This document shows positions 46,671 to 54,091 of a stretch of DNA of 64,000 bases, piece by piece. The stretch is from positions 5,168,581 to 5,232,580 of the forward strand of contig NC_007645.1 in assembly GCF_000012985.1 (NCBI RefSeq). Direction: 5' to 3'. The notes below the pieces were generated by a model, which made no database searches, had not been told where the DNA came from, and saw only the letters and a program-made list of their open reading frames with translations. How positions within the stretch are numbered: the first letter of the stretch is position 1; every line of letters begins with the position of its first letter. Source of the stretch: Hahella chejuensis KCTC 2396 (lineage in GTDB: Bacteria > Pseudomonadota > Gammaproteobacteria > Pseudomonadales > Oleiphilaceae). A program made the translations under genes and the position numbers.

Positions 46671-47084
46671 ATGACCCAAGTAAAAAATCGCCAACTGTTG
46701 GCTAAAACACTTTATGTCAATGCAGGCCTTTCGCTGCTTCTGGCGATCGATCTGATACTGTTCCCATCCTGGTTCGCAGCCAAGGTCGGCGGGCTGGCGA
46801 CGGAGATTTACATAGGATTAGGAATAGCGCTGGCGATGTGGGCGGTGGATGTTTTTCTCGTAGCGCGCTCTTCCGCATGGCAGGATAAATTCTCAAAGTG
46901 GATCGTTTACCTCGACTGGGCCTGGGTTCTGGCCAGCGCACTGGTTGTCGCGTTATTCGGCGGCAGATTTTCAGAAATTGGATTGTTTCTGATCGTCGCC
47001 ATCGCATTAGCGGTGAGCGTGCTCGCGTTGCTGGAGCAGTCAGCAATAGGCAAAAACGAAACTGTAGGGAGTGTTGGAGTCTGA
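46671..47084 (+). CDS. four-helix inner-membrane protein
   Basis: 137 residues from the ATG at 46671 with AGGAGAAG upstream; the open frame begins earlier but without support. Four hydrophobic segments (about 11-31, 38-60, 76-96 and 99-120) with few charges and no enzyme motif make a small polytopic membrane protein. It is divergent from the XRE/MmyB regulator with a palindrome between them, so it is probably repressed or activated by it. I do not recognise the family. Confidence 0.8.
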   Translation: MTQVKNRQLLAKTLYVNAGLSLLLAIDLILFPSWFAAKVGGLATEIYIGLGIALAMWAVDVFLVARSSAWQDKFSKWIVYLDWAWVLASALVVALFGGRFSEIGLFLIVAIALAVSVLALLEQSAIGKNETVGSVGV

Positions 47085-47109
47085 CGTAAGCTCAGCAAAC
47101 AGAACGCAG

Positions 47110-47246
47110 AAAAACAAAAGGCGCAGCCTCCCAGCCGCGCCTTTCGAATTTCCCTATTTTCCATGACCGCTTCCTGCGGTGAAGACATCATCCTTGTTGC
47201 ATCCTTGCTTCCCAATCCCTGGGAGTTCGCTTTCGTCTCCTTACGG
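47110..47246 (-). ncRNA. RsmZ/CsrB-like regulatory sRNA, copy 1
   Basis: A leftward transcript starting near 47245, seven bases after TAATAT (47252-47257), would be about 135 nt. It carries about ten GGA motifs, several as AAGGA, GGGA or GCAGGAAGC, the hallmark of RNAs that sequester CsrA/RsmE. It ends in a terminator (47117-47144) whose loop also holds GGGA, followed by TGTTTTT. A GacA-type half site lies upstream with the same 43-base spacing to TAATAT as in copy 2. No open frame exists. It should relieve CsrA-family repression of mRNAs. Confidence 0.8.
47117..47144 (-). terminator. terminator of sRNA copy 1
   Basis: The arms AAAGGCGCGGC/GCTGCGCCTTT (minus strand; one G-U pair) with a TGGGAG loop are followed by TGTTTTT. 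A typical Rho-independent terminator. Confidence 0.85.
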
Positions 47247-47251
47247 TTCCC

Positions 47252-47257
47252 ATATTA
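47252..47257 (-). promoter_or_regulatory. -10 element of sRNA copy 1
   Basis: TAATAT on the minus strand, exactly 43 bases downstream of the GacA-type half site at 47301-47318. Copy 2 shows the same arrangement. Confidence 0.6.
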
Positions 47258-47300
47258 CGGATTCCCGATGGGTCACAAAATAAGTCTTCTCTGCTTGGTT

Positions 47301-47318
47301 TGTGAGATATTCGCCCAT
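47301..47318. promoter_or_regulatory. GacA-type upstream half site of sRNA copy 1
   Basis: TGTGAG-ATATTC-GCCCAT, against consensus TGTAAG-N6-CTTACA. One half matches with one mismatch; the other is degenerate. The spacing to the -10 equals that in copy 2. Confidence 0.5.
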
Positions 47319-47359
47319 GTGTCGTAAGACAACGCCGTTTTTTCTATATTGCGCCCTTA

Positions 47360-47491
47360 AAACGCAAGAAGGCGCAGCATTCCTTGCTGCGCCTTGAGAT
47401 TTGAACGCTTCCCTTGCCGATTCCTATGGCTGTTCATCGTCCTTGTCGCTTCCTTTCCTCGCATCCTTACGTCCGTCTGTGCATCTTGCGG
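47360..47491 (-). ncRNA. RsmZ/CsrB-like regulatory sRNA, copy 2
   Basis: A leftward RNA starting near 47490, after TAATAT (47497-47502), ends about 130 nt later at a hairpin whose loop contains AAGGAA. It has GGA motifs in contexts AAGGATG, GAGGAAAGGAAG, AAGGACG, TAGGAAT, AAGGGAAG and AAGGAAT. Segments such as CAAGGACGATG recall Pseudomonas RsmZ. An 18-bp GacA-type palindrome sits 43 bases upstream of the -10. It lies head to tail with copy 1 and directly downstream of the WG-repeat gene on the same strand. The role, binding CsrA/RsmE proteins, follows from the RNA family. Confidence 0.82.
47369..47395 (-). terminator. terminator of sRNA copy 2
   Basis: The arms AAGGCGCAGCA/TGCTGCGCCTT form a perfect 11-bp stem with an AGGAA loop, followed by CTTGCGTTTT. 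The T-run is interrupted, so termination may be less efficient than for copy 1. Confidence 0.8.
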
Positions 47492-47496
47492 GTTAA

Positions 47497-47502
47497 ATAT
47501 TA
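47497..47502 (-). promoter_or_regulatory. -10 element of sRNA copy 2
   Basis: TAATAT on the minus strand, 43 bases downstream of the GacA-type palindrome; no good -35 is present, as expected of an activator-dependent promoter. Confidence 0.65.
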
Positions 47503-47545
47503 GTAATCTTGGGAGGTGAAAAAAACAATATATCTCTGCTATACG

Positions 47546-47563
47546 TGTAGGAGATATCTCACA
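47546..47563. promoter_or_regulatory. GacA/UvrY-type upstream activating site of sRNA copy 2
   Basis: TGTAGG-AGATAT-CTCACA matches TGTAAG-N6-CTTACA with one mismatch in each half. Its centre lies about 60 bases upstream of the predicted transcription start. Confidence 0.75.
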
Positions 47564-47580
47564 AGACTGAAAGCTCTCCC

Positions 47581-48549
47581 TCAGCGAGTCTCAAGCACTT
47601 TTGTGCAGGCGGCTTTCGGTTCGGGATTGCTCAATTCCAGGCACATACGTTTACAACGGACACTGGTCGCGACCGCCGGCTCGCTTTCGCAGTCAAAGGT
47701 CACCGCCACAGCGGAGCCGACAACTTCCCCCACTCTGTGTTGGTCACCTTCAAAAAAAAGGGCTCCGGCGCCAGATACATCAATAATCGCCCACTGCTGC
47801 GGCTTGTCTATCGCCAACACTGTCGCATAGCCGGAAGAAAACTCTCCGGCGTAATAAAACTGGGGAGATATAGCCCATTCGCCCTTACTGTTGATATATC
47901 CCCATAACGTATCCGAGCGTGCTGGAGCCAGACCATCGGAAAAACGGCCCGCAACCTGAATCTTGCGCGGCACGGAAGCCACGCGTAAGCCCTGCTCATT
48001 TATAATCCAGCCAGGCTCAGTAATGTCCTCAGTCTCCGTTTCCACATAGGCTAAACCTTCACTGAAACTGGTGATGCGGGAAAACTGAGGGGCTAATAGC
48101 AAGCGATCTTCATCCAGGTTGAAAAATCCCCATTTACCGTTGTAGTTGACGGCGACTATCGCGCTATGCGGAGTGATTTCTATACGGTCATACACCAGCG
48201 GAATAACGATCTCACCGCTATGGTTTATGGCTCCACAACCCAAGCGCCCCATCTGTCCAACCAGACATACCTGCGCATAGGCGCCGATAAAGCCGTCAAC
48301 ACAGCGATCAAACCAACGATCTCCGACTGGCAGCCCCTCCAGGGAACGATATCGGCAGCGACCTTCACGCAGCTCTTGCTCATACCCCATATCGAACTGA
48401 ATCTTATCGTCGCAACGAGGCGCGCTATCTTTAATTTCGCACTGCAAAGTGGAAACATCCACGACAGACGGCGCCGCCCATACCCGAGAGCATAAGCTGA
48501 TCGCCAGCAGGACGACCAGAGCGCAACAGGATAAGCCCCTCTTCAGCAT
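47581..48549 (-). CDS. secreted WG-repeat protein
   Basis: About 322 residues from the ATG at 48549 (a GTG two codons earlier overlaps the alaX stop by four bases). A signal peptide ends near SRVWA. The mature protein has WG (KWG) repeats: GKWGFFNLDEDRLLLAPQFS, then WGYINSKGEWAISPQF and weaker copies. These repeats make beta-propeller-like or solenoid folds of unknown function. Several Cys residues near both ends may form disulfides. The gene is coupled to alaX upstream and ends just before the sRNA2 control region. Confidence 0.85.
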   Translation of the reverse strand: MLKRGLSCCALVVLLAISLCSRVWAAPSVVDVSTLQCEIKDSAPRCDDKIQFDMGYEQELREGRCRYRSLEGLPVGDRWFDRCVDGFIGAYAQVCLVGQMGRLGCGAINHSGEIVIPLVYDRIEITPHSAIVAVNYNGKWGFFNLDEDRLLLAPQFSRITSFSEGLAYVETETEDITEPGWIINEQGLRVASVPRKIQVAGRFSDGLAPARSDTLWGYINSKGEWAISPQFYYAGEFSSGYATVLAIDKPQQWAIIDVSGAGALFFEGDQHRVGEVVGSAVAVTFDCESEPAVATSVRCKRMCLELSNPEPKAACTKVLETR

Positions 48550-48551
48550 GA

Positions 48552-49268
48552 TCACACGCTCGCCAATGATAAATTTACCCGACGATTGCCTTTGCCTTTA
48601 TTTTCAATTTTCCCTATCAAAACAGGGCCAATTTCAGCGGTGTTCTTTACATGAGTGCCGCCGCAAGGTTGCAAGTCGACGCCATCCACGCTCACCAACC
48701 TTACTTTGCCTGCGCCCTTTGGCGGCTGCACGGACAAGGTTCTGACCAGCTCTGGCTGAGCGTCCAACTCCTCATCGGTAATCCAACGATAACTGACAGG
48801 ATGTCCCGCAGCGACCAAAGCGTTTATTCGGCTTTCCAAACCGTCCTTGTCAGGGGAATAGTCCAGATAGAAGTCCAGGCGACCTTTGTCCACAGATATA
48901 TTGCCGCCAGTTACAGGCGCTTCGATCAAGGAACACAGCAAGTGCAGGCAGGTATGCATCCGCATGTGCGCATAGCGACGCTCCCAATCAATCCGCAACG
49001 CCAGCTCCATTCCCTCCTCCAAGCCTTCCGATCTATCCAGTATATGCAAAATCCCCTCGCCATCTGGATCTTTACGGGTGTCTGTTACTTTCCAGACGCG
49101 AGCACTCTGATTTTCAAATTCCCCTGTATCGCCGGGTTGCCCTCCTCCCAACGGATAAAATATCGTTCGGTCTAGTAGAACTGAGTTTTCCTTGATTGCA
49201 ACTACCTTGGCGATACACTCTTTGGCGTATGCGTCTTCTCTGAACAGCTCCTGCGTCATCATTTTCAC
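48552..49268 (-). CDS. alaX: alanyl-tRNA editing protein AlaX
   Basis: 238 residues. An N-terminal beta-barrel resembles the AlaRS linker (IFYPLGGGQPGDTG). The editing domain has zinc ligands HTCLH (His105, His109) and CGGTH (Cys202, His206), all intact. It hydrolyses Ser- or Gly-tRNA(Ala) in trans. Length fits the AlaX-M type. Its 3' end overlaps the WG-repeat gene start. Confidence 0.92.
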   Translation of the reverse strand: MKMMTQELFREDAYAKECIAKVVAIKENSVLLDRTIFYPLGGGQPGDTGEFENQSARVWKVTDTRKDPDGEGILHILDRSEGLEEGMELALRIDWERRYAHMRMHTCLHLLCSLIEAPVTGGNISVDKGRLDFYLDYSPDKDGLESRINALVAAGHPVSYRWITDEELDAQPELVRTLSVQPPKGAGKVRLVSVDGVDLQPCGGTHVKNTAEIGPVLIGKIENKGKGNRRVNLSLASV

Positions 49269-49333
49269 CCTGCGCTACCTATATGCTTTTTTGCTTCTTC
49301 TGCGTCCCAAGCCGCGACTTTACATAAAACAAG

Positions 49334-49663
49334 TCAGACGGACTTATCTTGCACCAGCACCCAAGGCGCCACAACAACCGCCCACAGTTCATAGCTTTCA
49401 TCATGCCAGCGCTGCGCGGTCTCAGCCATGACGCCCCCCAGCTCGCCGGATTTAATCCAGGCTTCCACTTTTTGTTTGTCATCCTGCGCCACCGCTGCAG
49501 CCGTTTCTATCAGATCAAGCTCTGCGGACACCAATACGACCTGGCCCTTTGCATAAAAACGCTCCAACTCACGCCAATTAATTCTCGCTGTATCAGACAC
49601 CAGCTTAGCGCGCAGCTCATCAGCCGGAGACAAGGGTTCACCAGCGCTATTAATCTCTGTCAT
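49334..49663 (-). CDS. DUF2288 family protein
   Basis: 109 residues from the ATG at 49663. The segments INWRELERFYAKG, VVLVSAELDLIETAAAVAQDD and the ending LWAVVVAPWVLVQ are the signature of DUF2288, a small soluble family in proteobacteria and cyanobacteria with no known role. The gene lies 65 bases upstream of alaX on the same strand and may share its transcript. Confidence 0.82.
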   Translation of the reverse strand: MTEINSAGEPLSPADELRAKLVSDTARINWRELERFYAKGQVVLVSAELDLIETAAAVAQDDKQKVEAWIKSGELGGVMAETAQRWHDESYELWAVVVAPWVLVQDKSV

Positions 49664-49913
49664 CAATCATTCTCTAATCAGTTAACTTTCAGAATGTCAG
49701 GCTCGCCGACATTATCAGAAATGCATCAGGCAATATCCACTCTTTAGGCGCAGGCATGCTTTGGGACTGGACAGAAGTATAGGGGTATCATCCAATCACG
49801 CAGGAATATCAGCAGGGTATAAGAACTAAGAGATATCGTGAAGAAAATGGAGGGGAAATTTAGGAAAGGTTAAGGTGAGGCATATCAGAAGTGTTGAGCA
49901 AAAGCAGTGTAAG

Positions 49914-50072
49914 TTAACGCCACTCCCCGGCAAGCTGCCGGGTGTGGCGTTTCTGCGCAGCGCGTTTAGCGCCAGGGCTCTTTTCGTGGGTTCCCCCTTT
50001 TCGCATCAAGGGATTGATTGCATGGGGATTTCTTGCTTTTACAATAGCCTTGCGGCCAGTTTTTTTACTCAT
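49914..50072 (-). CDS. small basic protein downstream of rtcB
   Basis: 52 residues from the ATG at 50072 (MSKKTGRKAIVKARNPHAIN), with TTGGAGA upstream. It is very rich in Lys, Arg and His, with the central segment NPLMRKGGTHEKS, so it is likely to bind nucleic acid or ribosomes. It starts 44 bases after the rtcB stop on the same strand and is probably co-transcribed. A CCCGGCA/TGCCGGG hairpin (49923-49940) lies inside its last codons and may help end transcription. Confidence 0.65.
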   Translation of the reverse strand: MSKKTGRKAIVKARNPHAINPLMRKGGTHEKSPGAKRAAQKRHTRQLAGEWR

Positions 50073-50116
50073 GATTGCATTCTCCAAATAACCCAAATTG
50101 GGTTTACAGTTTTCGC

Positions 50117-51325
50117 TTATCCTTTGATACAGATAAGCTGTTTAAGTTCATGAACCACTTCAACCAAGTCCGATTGATTCTTCATGACTTCATCAATGTC
50201 CTTATATGCGGAGGGTATTTCATCCAAAACCCCCTTGTCCTTTCTGCATTCAACGCCCGCCGTCTGTTTTTCAAGGTCTTCCCGAGTGAAACGCTGACGC
50301 GCCTGCATACGACTCATTTTGCGGCCTGCGCCATGGGAGCAAGAGCAGAAAGACTCAGGATTACCCTTGCCTCTCACAATAAAGGATCTAGCCCCCATAC
50401 TTCCCGGTATAATGCCTAGCTGACCTTCTCTGGCGCTGATCGCCCCTTTACGGGTGACGTAAACGTCCGCCCCATAATGCCGCTCTTTTTGCACGTAATT
50501 GTGGTGACAATTAATCGCCTCACAGGTGGTTGTAAAAGGCGGCAAAAACGGCTGCATGGCTCTTAACGTCAAACCAAGCATCTCCTCTCTATTCACTCTT
50601 GCGTATTCCTGAGCCCAGTCTACAGCGTCCAGGTAGTCCGCAAAGTGTGGACTGCCTTCTTCAAAGTAGGCCAAATCCCGGTCTGGCAAATTGGCGATAT
50701 GCCGAGACATATCTTTACGGGCCCGCTCGATAAAGTAGCGTCCAATCACGTTGCCGATACCGCGACTGCCGGAGTGCAACATCACCCAAACATCTTGGCT
50801 TTGGTCAACGCACACTTCTATAAAATGATTGCCGCCACCCAACGTTCCTAGCTGTCGCACCCATGTCTGTTGCGCCCGCGGCAACATTTTGCTCAGTTTC
50901 GGGTGCTGCTCAAGCAGCCTGTCCGCCCCTGGAGCCAGGTTTTTGCAAGCTGCAAACCTGGATGAAACAGAGGAATGCGCGCGCTGTCCAACAGGCACTG
51001 CGCGCTCAATGGCAGAGCGCACCCGACTCAAGTCGTCCGGTAGTTGCGACGCCTTCAGCGATAACCTGACGGCATTCATGCCACAACCAATGTCTACTCC
51101 CACAGCGGACGGAATAATCGCGCTACGGGTCGGAATCACGGAGCCGACGGTTGCGCCAATGCCGACATGCACATCCGGCATCGCTGCAATGTGAGAATGA
51201 ATGATTGGCAGACGCGCCAAGTTCTTCAATTGGGACATAGCTTGATACTCCACCTCTGCAGTGAAAATCTTCACCGGAGCGGAGCCTGCGTCCCCAGATT
51301 TATTTAACTCAATAAAAACAGGCAT
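50117..51325 (-). CDS. rtcB: RNA-splicing ligase RtcB
   Basis: 402 residues. The manganese- and GMP-binding features of RtcB are present: VGVDIGCGM (about 75), GTLGGGNHFIEV (about 162), HSGSRGIG and CSHGAGRKMSR, the last with the His that takes up guanylate. RtcB joins 2',3'-cyclic-phosphate or 3'-phosphate RNA ends to 5'-OH ends in RNA repair. Neither rtcA nor an rtcR regulator lies beside it and no sigma-54 site was found upstream. The CARF/RtcR-like activator at 16.7-18.2 kb serves hsdMSR instead. Confidence 0.96.
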   Translation of the reverse strand: MPVFIELNKSGDAGSAPVKIFTAEVEYQAMSQLKNLARLPIIHSHIAAMPDVHVGIGATVGSVIPTRSAIIPSAVGVDIGCGMNAVRLSLKASQLPDDLSRVRSAIERAVPVGQRAHSSVSSRFAACKNLAPGADRLLEQHPKLSKMLPRAQQTWVRQLGTLGGGNHFIEVCVDQSQDVWVMLHSGSRGIGNVIGRYFIERARKDMSRHIANLPDRDLAYFEEGSPHFADYLDAVDWAQEYARVNREEMLGLTLRAMQPFLPPFTTTCEAINCHHNYVQKERHYGADVYVTRKGAISAREGQLGIIPGSMGARSFIVRGKGNPESFCSCSHGAGRKMSRMQARQRFTREDLEKQTAGVECRKDKGVLDEIPSAYKDIDEVMKNQSDLVEVVHELKQLICIKG

Positions 51326-51454
51326 AAATTTCCTGCGCCGACACTAACTGCATACGGGTCGACGTCCTTCTACGGCCTTACTTGCCCGCGCCAACGCGCC
51401 AACAAGAAGGCCCTCTTCATGGAAATGAGCCAAAACGAGAGGGGTTAAAACGCA

Positions 51455-51488
51455 AAAACCCCGATCAACGTCAGTCGACCGGGGTTTT
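51455..51488 (-). terminator. hairpin with T-run upstream of rtcB
   Basis: The arms AAAACCCCG/CGGGGTTTT enclose a 16-base loop. On the minus strand TTTTTGCGTTTT follows, so it could stop a leftward RNA about 130 bases before the rtcB start, like an attenuator; T-runs exist on both sides. Confidence 0.5.
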
Positions 51489-51526
51489 CGTGTGAAGGGT
51501 CCCGGCTCGAAAGGCTCTATTTATTC

Positions 51527-51554
51527 GCCTTTCAAGCCAACGCACTTGAAAGGC
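51527..51554. repeat. 10-bp perfect inverted repeat
   Basis: The arms GCCTTTCAAG/CTTGAAAGGC are separated by eight bases. Rightward, a T-run (GATTTTTTG) starts 11 bases later, so it may be a rightward terminator or RNA structure element. Confidence 0.5.
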
Positions 51555-51840
51555 TTCTAGTCTGATTTTTTGCTCTGACTGATCAACACTTTCAAATGCC
51601 TCCTTAAATTCTGGTTTCTAGATGGCTTTCTACTATTCACACATAAAACGGTGACTCTTGCTTCCAGCGAAAGCCGCCTAACTGGAAACTGAGCGCGGCA
51701 TGATACGGCATGGCGCTCCCCCAAGCAACAGCAAAGTTAACCAGGGAAAGCTCTATGATGAATACCTTATCCATCTATGCAAAACTCAGATTAGTACTTT
51801 ATGAAATACAGTGTCCGACAAGAAAAAAGAGGATGTCCAC

Positions 51841-52116
51841 ATGTTCGACTTCACAGACATAGCCCACTGGGCGCAATTGCTATCAGTGCTGGGGATTGCT
51901 TTTTCAGCTTACTTTTTACTGCTGTTTATGTTGGAGCAATGGACCATTAGAAAGGGAAGACTCAAGCCTCTGAAAGACACCGACTGGGATGACATTCGCC
52001 AATTGCGAGACCGGGGCCAACTATATTGGGCAATACGCCGTTTGCGTCAACTTAAGCGAAAAGCTGGCGTTCGGCTAACCTACGAGGATGCCTGGAAAGC
52101 ACTGAATGAGCTGTAG
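51841..52116 (+). CDS. small single-span membrane protein of unknown function
   Basis: 91 residues from the ATG at 51841, which has GAGG eight bases upstream; a GTG ten codons earlier is possible. One hydrophobic segment (about 11-33) is followed by a basic cytoplasmic tail with the patterns DWDDIRQLRDRGQ and AIRRLRQLKR, like small helical adaptor proteins. No family is recognised. Confidence 0.65.
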   Translation: MFDFTDIAHWAQLLSVLGIAFSAYFLLLFMLEQWTIRKGRLKPLKDTDWDDIRQLRDRGQLYWAIRRLRQLKRKAGVRLTYEDAWKALNEL

Positions 52117-52298
52117 TCAGTTCACCTTCCTCTTTTTCTTCCTCAGTTCTCGTACTTCTGTCACAAACTGACGTTAAATGTCACCTTGCACCCAGCGATC
52201 TCTCCAAGCTACATGATAACTATTTGTTTTAATTAAAAAAACAATATTGGCACGCAAATAGCTTATTAGATGACAAGGATTTTTCTGGAGCGCATTAG

Positions 52299-52502
52299 AT
52301 GGCTAAATCAACAAAAGTTATCCACATCAGCAATACCCGACCCTCGTCGGCGCTGAATGCGCTCAACCGTATTACCGGCCTGGACTGGGGTAGAATGCCC
52401 AAATCGCTGGTAAACGATATTGCGGAAGCCGCGCAACAGGAATGTGATGAGGAGCCCCATCAGGCGCAACCCAGCCTCATGAATACCATGAAAGCCGGGT
52501 AG
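52299..52502 (+). CDS. small hypothetical protein
   Basis: 67 residues with GGAG nine bases before the ATG. It is soluble and helical in its second half, with the segment ALNRITGLDWGRMPKSLV. No family, signal or membrane part is recognised. AT-rich DNA with a TTGTTTT/AAAACAA inverted repeat lies about 50 bases upstream and may hold its promoter. Confidence 0.55.
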   Translation: MAKSTKVIHISNTRPSSALNALNRITGLDWGRMPKSLVNDIAEAAQQECDEEPHQAQPSLMNTMKAG

Positions 52503-52528
52503 CAAATCAGGAATGTCTTAAGGAAATA

Positions 52529-53017
52529 TCAGGCGGAGCGTTGATTGGTCGCCGCCTGTTCGCTGGCGTGGCGCTGTACGTAGAGTTCTTCCACCGCAAA
52601 GGTTTCACCGTCCCGGGTTCCACCACAGCAGGCTTTCATATAAGCGATCTCGCCCTGCACTTCCAACGTCACACAACCGGAAAGCATGGTTGACGTGCCT
52701 GTGCTCAGTTTCGCCTCATCGACCATTACCGCAAACTCACCACGATCGTCGCGATACATGATCCACAAAGAGACCGGCTGCTCTGGCGGCGTCAAGAAGC
52801 GCAACCATACGGCTGCGTTAAACGTTTTCTTTACTTTGGGAGCCCGCTTTGGCGTTGGCGCTTCTACTTTAGCGCTCTTGCGCAACATGCGCACAAAATC
52901 AAGCCGCGAGCCTTTGTCCAGCGATCTGCTTTGTTTTGACGGATCCACGTACTCTGTACGGGGCACGTCCGCCAAAACCTTCAACTTCAATAATTTGCTT
53001 GGCATCGCCGAAGACAT
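52529..53017 (-). CDS. hypothetical cytoplasmic protein
   Basis: 162 residues from the ATG at 53017, supported by AGGAGG five bases upstream. The first ~70 residues are basic and Pro/Lys-rich, probably disordered. The C-terminal half is a compact alpha/beta part with two adjacent cysteines (KACCGG). No known motif is seen. It stands alone between two small rightward genes. Confidence 0.7.
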   Translation of the reverse strand: MSSAMPSKLLKLKVLADVPRTEYVDPSKQSRSLDKGSRLDFVRMLRKSAKVEAPTPKRAPKVKKTFNAAVWLRFLTPPEQPVSLWIMYRDDRGEFAVMVDEAKLSTGTSTMLSGCVTLEVQGEIAYMKACCGGTRDGETFAVEELYVQRHASEQAATNQRSA

Positions 53018-53188
53018 TCCCACCTCCTGTTCATCATTGCTCTACTTTAATCATTCAGCCATCGACAAAGAGTGAGCATTCTCCCCCGCAACCTGCCCAT
53101 CAGCGCACACTTTTACCAAACAAAACATGCCGCAACAGAACGTTACAACCCTGTGTTATACTGCTTCTCCATTTTTGGAGAAATAACC

Positions 53189-53470
53189 ATGTTGAAGGTA
53201 AATGAGTATTTTAACGGCAGAGTAAAATCCATCGCTTTCCAAACAGCGACCCTGCCGGCGACGGTCGGCGTCATGATTCCTGGAGACTATGAATTTTCCA
53301 CCAGTCAACATGAAACGATGACCGTTGTAAGCGGAGCCTTGAGCGTCAAGCTGCCCGAAAGCGAGAGCTGGACGCGATTCAATGCGGGAGACCGGTTTGA
53401 GATTCCGGCAAACGCCACATTTAATCTGAAGGTTGCAGTTGACACCGCCTATCTGTGCACTTACGGGTAA
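53189..53470 (+). CDS. ppnP: pyrimidine/purine nucleoside phosphorylase PpnP
   Basis: 93 residues from the ATG at 53189 with GGAG ten bases upstream; the open frame before it is not used. Near-complete agreement with the E. coli PpnP (YaiE, DUF1255) pattern: [41 protein letters not shown] and a final TAYLCTY. It is a small cupin that phosphorolyses several nucleosides. It is monocistronic. Confidence 0.93.
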   Translation: MLKVNEYFNGRVKSIAFQTATLPATVGVMIPGDYEFSTSQHETMTVVSGALSVKLPESESWTRFNAGDRFEIPANATFNLKVAVDTAYLCTYG

Positions 53471-53643
53471 AAGCGTATATACAGTAGCCGCCCAATACGC
53501 CCTAGGACACCCTTTTTTTCATTTTGAAACAAGTCGTTAGCCAAGCTGGCAACATAGCAAAAATGAACTAGGGTTGAAATCGTCCATATGGCCGCCATCT
53601 AATAAAGTTAATATTCAAACCAACCAATTCGGGACAAGACAAA

Positions 53644-54027
53644 ATGCATGAATCTCAATCCCCCGAGATGACTATGGACGTCAATAATCTGTATCTGGAA
53701 GAAGTGATCACAGATCAGAAAATCGGCGCTATCAGACGCCTGACGCCAGTGGACGCCAACGGCGCTCAAGATGAATCACGCAGAGTACTGTACTACGGCC
53801 AGACTCAAATGATGACCCCGGCCGGCGCTCTGCCGCTGAACTTCGAGTTGGAGGCGGACTCATTAGAACAAGCCGTGAAAATGTTCTCCGAAGCAGCGAA
53901 CAAAGCCATGCATCAGACCATTGAAGAACTGAAAGAGATGCGCAGACAAGCGGCCTCTTCCATCGTTGTTCCCGGCCAGGAAGGAATGGGCGGCATGCCT
54001 GGCGGCGGAAAGATCCAGCTGCGCTAA
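53644..54027 (+). CDS. conserved-looking cytoplasmic protein of unknown function
   Basis: 127 residues, acidic. The layout is strand-rich at the start (NLYLEEVITDQKIGAIRRLTPV), then RRVLYYGQTQMMTPAGALPLNFELEA, a long helix, and a Gly/Met-rich tail (GMGGMPGGGK). No catalytic motif, signal or membrane segment is visible. It ends 27 bases before a strong terminator shared with the convergent symporter gene. Confidence 0.7.
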   Translation: MHESQSPEMTMDVNNLYLEEVITDQKIGAIRRLTPVDANGAQDESRRVLYYGQTQMMTPAGALPLNFELEADSLEQAVKMFSEAANKAMHQTIEELKEMRRQAASSIVVPGQEGMGGMPGGGKIQLR

Positions 54028-54054
54028 GCCGCACTTTCAGACTTTATCCCATAA

Positions 54055-54078
54055 AAAAAGCGCCCGCAGGCGCTTTTT
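54055..54078. terminator. bidirectional terminator
   Basis: AAAAAGCGCC/GGCGCTTTTT forms a perfect 10-bp stem with a four-base CGCA loop and T-runs on both strands, between convergent genes. Confidence 0.92.
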
Positions 54079-54091
54079 ATTTGCTTAACGA

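Larger units (their letters stand above)
51326..51840. other. gene-free region with two strong hairpins upstream of rtcB
   Basis: No gene is evident. The stretch holds two hairpins (51455-51488 and 51527-51554) and the divergent promoters of rtcB and the small membrane protein gene. The hairpins could be leader elements of rtcB or parts of an unannotated small RNA. Confidence 0.45.
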
